Source: an uncultured Dehalococcoidia bacterium
GTDB taxonomy: Bacteria > Chloroflexota > Dehalococcoidia > Tepidiformales > Tepidiformaceae
Assembly: GCA_937954195.1 (NCBI GenBank)
Contig: CALFYR010000248.1
Coordinates: 1 to 6,486, forward strand
DNA length: 6,486 bases
Direction of reading: 5' to 3'
This document shows, one piece after another, positions 4,005 through 6,486 of the stretch. The stretch's first letter is position 1. Every line of letters begins with the position of its first letter. A model generated the notes under the pieces. That model had not been told where the DNA came from, searched no databases, and was given only the letters and a program-made list of their open reading frames with translations. Made by a program: the position numbers and the translations under genes.

Positions 4005-5363
4005 GTGTCCATGCGAGTGGCGCAGGCGCTCCGCCGCCGACGTTGGGTCTTGTTGGGCGTGGCGCTTCTCTGCAGCGCACTGGTGGCGCTGCCGCTGGTA
4101 GGCCTGCTGCGAATCGAAGATGCGACGGACGAATCTCACCAGTACGTGGGCCTGGTCTCCACCATCGATGAACTCACGAACGGGCTGCTTTCGCTGACCA
4201 CGGGTGCGCTCGCGCAGTACGGGACGACTCGTGATGAAGCGGACCGGGAACGGGCGGCTGGCGCGCTGGCGCGCGCGCAGGAACGGGTCGGCCAGATCGA
4301 GTCCCTGGCGGGGTTGCAGGCCCGGCTCGAGATCGGTGAAACCGTGACGGCGCACCTGGACATCGCGCGCGAGCACATCGCTGCCTCCGAGCGGTTCCTG
4401 GCGGAGGTGGATGCCGGCGCGGATGTAGGTTCAGCCGAATCGACAGACGACGTTGTAGAGGCTGCGGGGCAGCTGCTTGAGAACCAGGAGGCGCTGATGG
4501 TAGCACTGGCCCCTGCCAGCCAGGCTCTCGACGACGACCGCCGTAGCGCCCTGCGCAATGCGCAGTACCTGCTTGGGGCCGCCGCGCTGGTGGCGCTGGG
4601 CACACTTGGGACGCTGGTCGTGCTGGATAGCCGGCGGGTGGAACAAGCCTTTGCCTCCGAGACAGGCCGGAGGGAGCATGCGGAACGGCTGGCGGCACAT
4701 CGAGCCGATGTGGTGAGCATGGCCTCCCACGAGCTTCGAAACCCGCTAACGGTGCTCACGATGGCGACCGACATGCTGAACCGCGCCGCCCTGGAGCGCG
4801 ACGACGCCGATTACGCAGAGCTGGCGAACGACGCCCGGCTTGCCGCGGTCCGTTGCGACATGCTGGTTAACGAGCTGCTGGACCTGGGCCGGCTCGACGC
4901 TGAGCGGCTGCAATTGCGCATTGGCTCGACACCGCTGCTGCCGGCAATCCGGGAGGCGGTGGAGGTCACGGAATCCCAGCACGGACGGCGGAATGTGGTG
5001 CTCACGGGCGAGGTGGGGACGCAGGTGAGTGCCGACCCGCAGCGCCTTCGCATCATCCTGCGGAACCTCATCGACAACGCCTGCAAGTACTCGCCCGAGG
5101 AGTCAGAGATTGTTGTACGGGTCGAATCCGGGAACGAGCGGATTCGGGTGGATGTGGTGGACGGCGGCCAGGGCATTCCGGAAAGCGATCGGGAACGCAT
5201 CTTCGAACGATTCGAGCGCGTGCAATCGACGGCGCATATCCCGGGTGTAGGGATCGGTCTGTTCCTTTCGCGGGAGCTGGCGCGCCGCATGAACGGCGAC
5301 CTGCGGTGCGTGAACGCCGAGCGTGGGAGCGACTTTTGCCTGGAACTCCCGGCCGCGACGTAG
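4005..5363 (+). CDS. Membrane-bound sensor histidine kinase, HAMP-less
   Basis: A 452-residue two-component sensor kinase. After a basic N-terminus (RRRR, 10-13) comes TM1 (about 14-35), an extracytoplasmic, mostly helical sensor domain (36-184, CHASE3/four-helix-like in outline), TM2 (about 187-207), a short 30-residue coiled linker, then the HisKA domain with H-box SHELRNPLTV (241-250; H242 is the phosphate acceptor). The HATPase domain shows the N-box LRNLIDNACKYSP (352-364; N354, N358), G1 box DGGQGI (386-391), F-box IFERFER (399-405) and G2 box GVGIGLFLSREL (414-425). All catalytic boxes look intact. The linker is too short for a HAMP domain. No response regulator lies beside it: upstream is a terminator-closed small gene and downstream a convergent aminotransferase, so its partner is elsewhere. 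GTG 4005 has GGGGG seven bases upstream; ATG 4011 is an in-frame alternative two residues shorter. The signal sensed is unknown. Confidence 0.95.
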   Translation: MSMRVAQALRRRRWVLLGVALLCSALVALPLVGLLRIEDATDESHQYVGLVSTIDELTNGLLSLTTGALAQYGTTRDEADRERAAGALARAQERVGQIESLAGLQARLEIGETVTAHLDIAREHIAASERFLAEVDAGADVGSAESTDDVVEAAGQLLENQEALMVALAPASQALDDDRRSALRNAQYLLGAAALVALGTLGTLVVLDSRRVEQAFASETGRREHAERLAAHRADVVSMASHELRNPLTVLTMATDMLNRAALERDDADYAELANDARLAAVRCDMLVNELLDLGRLDAERLQLRIGSTPLLPAIREAVEVTESQHGRRNVVLTGEVGTQVSADPQRLRIILRNLIDNACKYSPEESEIVVRVESGNERIRVDVVDGGQGIPESDRERIFERFERVQSTAHIPGVGIGLFLSRELARRMNGDLRCVNAERGSDFCLELPAAT

Positions 5364-5373
5364 CGCGGGCTTG

Positions 5374-6486
5374 CTAGCGCCGCGCGAGGGCGGTTGCCAT
5401 GCGTTCGAGACCCTCTTCGAGCGTGGCTCGTGGGCAGCCGAAGTTGAGGCGGACAAACCCGCGCCCGGGTTCGCCGAAGTTGGGTCCTTCGCCGAGACCG
5501 ACCTTCGCGTGCTCCAGGAACCAGCCGCAGGCGTCGTTCTCGGGGAGGTCGAGGGCGTTGCAATCGAGCCAGGCGAGGTAGGTGCCTTCGGCGGGGTACA
5601 TGGTGACGCCGGGCATGCGTTCGGCGACGAATGCGGCCATGTAGTCGCGGTTGGCCGTGAGGTACGCGAGAAGTCCTTCGAGCCAGTCGTCGCAATCGCG
5701 GTAGGCGGCGAGCATGGCATGTGCGCCGAGGATGTTGATAGCGCCGACGAGGCCGCCCTTCGCCGCTTCGAACTTCGCGCGCAGCTCCTCGTTCGGGATG
5801 ATGGCGATTGCCGCCTTGAGTCCCGCGAGGTTGAACGTCTTGCTCGGCGCCATGAGGGTGATCGTGGCGGCTTCGATCTCTGGCGAGAGGGTGGCGATGG
5901 GCGTGTGAACGTTGCCGCCCAGGGCGAGGTCGCAATGGATTTCGTCGGCGATGATGCCGGCGTTGTTGGCGAGGCAGATGTCGGCCATGCGCTGCAGTTC
6001 GTCGCGGGAGAACATGCGCCCGACGGGGTTGTGGGGATTGCAGAGGCCGAAGGCGCGGGTCGTGTCATCGAAGGCGGCTTCGAACGAGGGCCAATCGACC
6101 TCGTAGCGGCCGGTTTCGCCGCGGACGAGGAGGGCGTCGCGACGGACGAGCCCGTGGTGCTGCCACGAATTGAGGATTGGCGGATAGGAGGGGAGCTGGA
6201 CGACCATGGAGTCGCCGGGTTTCGTGAAGGCCCGAAGCGCGAGGTTGAAGCCGGGGATGACGCCGGGAATGGTCGAGATGGCTTCCGGGGCGACGGTCCA
6301 GCCGTAGCGGCGTTTGAGGCGGGCCGCGAAAACCTCCTGGAGTTCGGCGGTGATGTTGGCGTAACCATAGAAGCCGTGGTCCACGCGCTTGCGCAGCGCC
6401 TCCTGGATGGCCGGGGCCGAAAGGAAGTCCATATCGGCGACGGGCATGGGGATGACGTCGGCGGGAAAGCGGGCCCACTTATTGGA
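5374..6486 (-). CDS. PatB/MalY-type PLP-dependent C-S lyase (class I/II aminotransferase fold), start beyond the right edge
   Basis: 370 residues are visible, open to the last base; about 15-25 N-terminal residues of a normal 385-395-residue protein are missing. The family's opening block is present just inside the edge as KWARFPADVIP followed by MPVADMDF, so the ATG at 6447 is an internal Met, not the start. Numbering from the first visible residue: GFYGYA (38-43), the substrate/PLP loop SYPP (100-103), NPHNPVG (150-156), ADEIHCDL (180-187) whose D181 would hold the pyridine nitrogen, SKTFNLAG with Schiff-base K216 (215-222), and the carboxylate-binding R346 in FVRLNFGCP. PatB/MalY enzymes are cystathionine beta-lyases or cysteine desulfhydrases that split C-S bonds; some members are plain aminotransferases, and E. 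coli MalY also represses maltose genes. Where the family usually has MWVADMDF, this one has Pro in place of Trp. It converges with the kinase gene, with stops 10 bp apart. Confidence 0.94.
   Translation of the reverse strand, partial: SNKWARFPADVIPMPVADMDFLSAPAIQEALRKRVDHGFYGYANITAELQEVFAARLKRRYGWTVAPEAISTIPGVIPGFNLALRAFTKPGDSMVVQLPSYPPILNSWQHHGLVRRDALLVRGETGRYEVDWPSFEAAFDDTTRAFGLCNPHNPVGRMFSRDELQRMADICLANNAGIIADEIHCDLALGGNVHTPIATLSPEIEAATITLMAPSKTFNLAGLKAAIAIIPNEELRAKFEAAKGGLVGAINILGAHAMLAAYRDCDDWLEGLLAYLTANRDYMAAFVAERMPGVTMYPAEGTYLAWLDCNALDLPENDACGWFLEHAKVGLGEGPNFGEPGRGFVRLNFGCPRATLEEGLERMATALARR

Noticed and set aside
4811..6368. Very long minus-strand ORFs at 4811-5935 (374 codons) and 5103-6368 (421 codons)
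   Set aside because: Their translations are Arg/Ser/Pro-rich, low-complexity, and share no family motif. They overlap the kinase and the PatB-type gene in shifted frames, a usual artefact of high G+C DNA.

Overview
The window is G+C-rich bacterial DNA, roughly two thirds G+C by eye. It uses GTG starts freely, and long meaningless ORFs lie antisense to most genes. It carries eight protein genes, one of them only 42 codons long; the genes at both ends run off the window. There is no RNA gene, transposon, phage gene or CRISPR array, and composition is even throughout. The mix of genes (CaiB/BaiF CoA transferase, DUF192 lipoprotein, MarR, FMN nitroreductase, PatB-type aminotransferase) would suit a Chloroflexota (Dehalococcoidia/Tepidiforma-like) or other high-GC environmental genome. 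That placement is an inference from gene style, not from a marker gene.

Layout, left to right. (1) 1-669, minus: N-terminal 223 residues of a class III CoA transferase, with a strong Shine-Dalgarno and a leader of 7-bp tandem repeats. (2) 782-2211, plus: a two-gene unit of a ten-TM EamA/DMT exporter followed, with a 4-nt stop/start overlap, by a secreted DUF192 lipoprotein. (3) 2229-2256: a perfect 12-bp palindrome between convergent genes, more like a dispersed palindromic repeat than a classical terminator. (4) 2279-3504: a divergent pair of nitroreductase (minus) and MarR regulator (plus) around a 131-bp control region with palindromic candidate operators. (5) 3505-3811: a compact cassette with a 120-nt leader, a perfect AGGAGG, a 42-codon gene for a tiny tail-anchored membrane protein, and a strong intrinsic terminator. 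(6) 3812-4004: a non-coding stretch with an AT-richer island, presumably the promoter of the next gene. (7) 4005-5363, plus: a membrane histidine kinase without an adjacent response regulator and without a HAMP domain. (8) 5374-6486, minus: a PatB/MalY-type PLP enzyme, cut off at its N-terminus by the window edge and only 10 bp from the end of the kinase gene.

Working together: the transporter and lipoprotein are probably co-translated. The MarR protein probably controls itself and the divergent nitroreductase. The other genes look like independent units. There is no evident multi-gene defence or biosynthetic system. The least described element is the 42-residue membrane protein cassette, followed by the CoA transferase half that lacks the family's catalytic aspartate.
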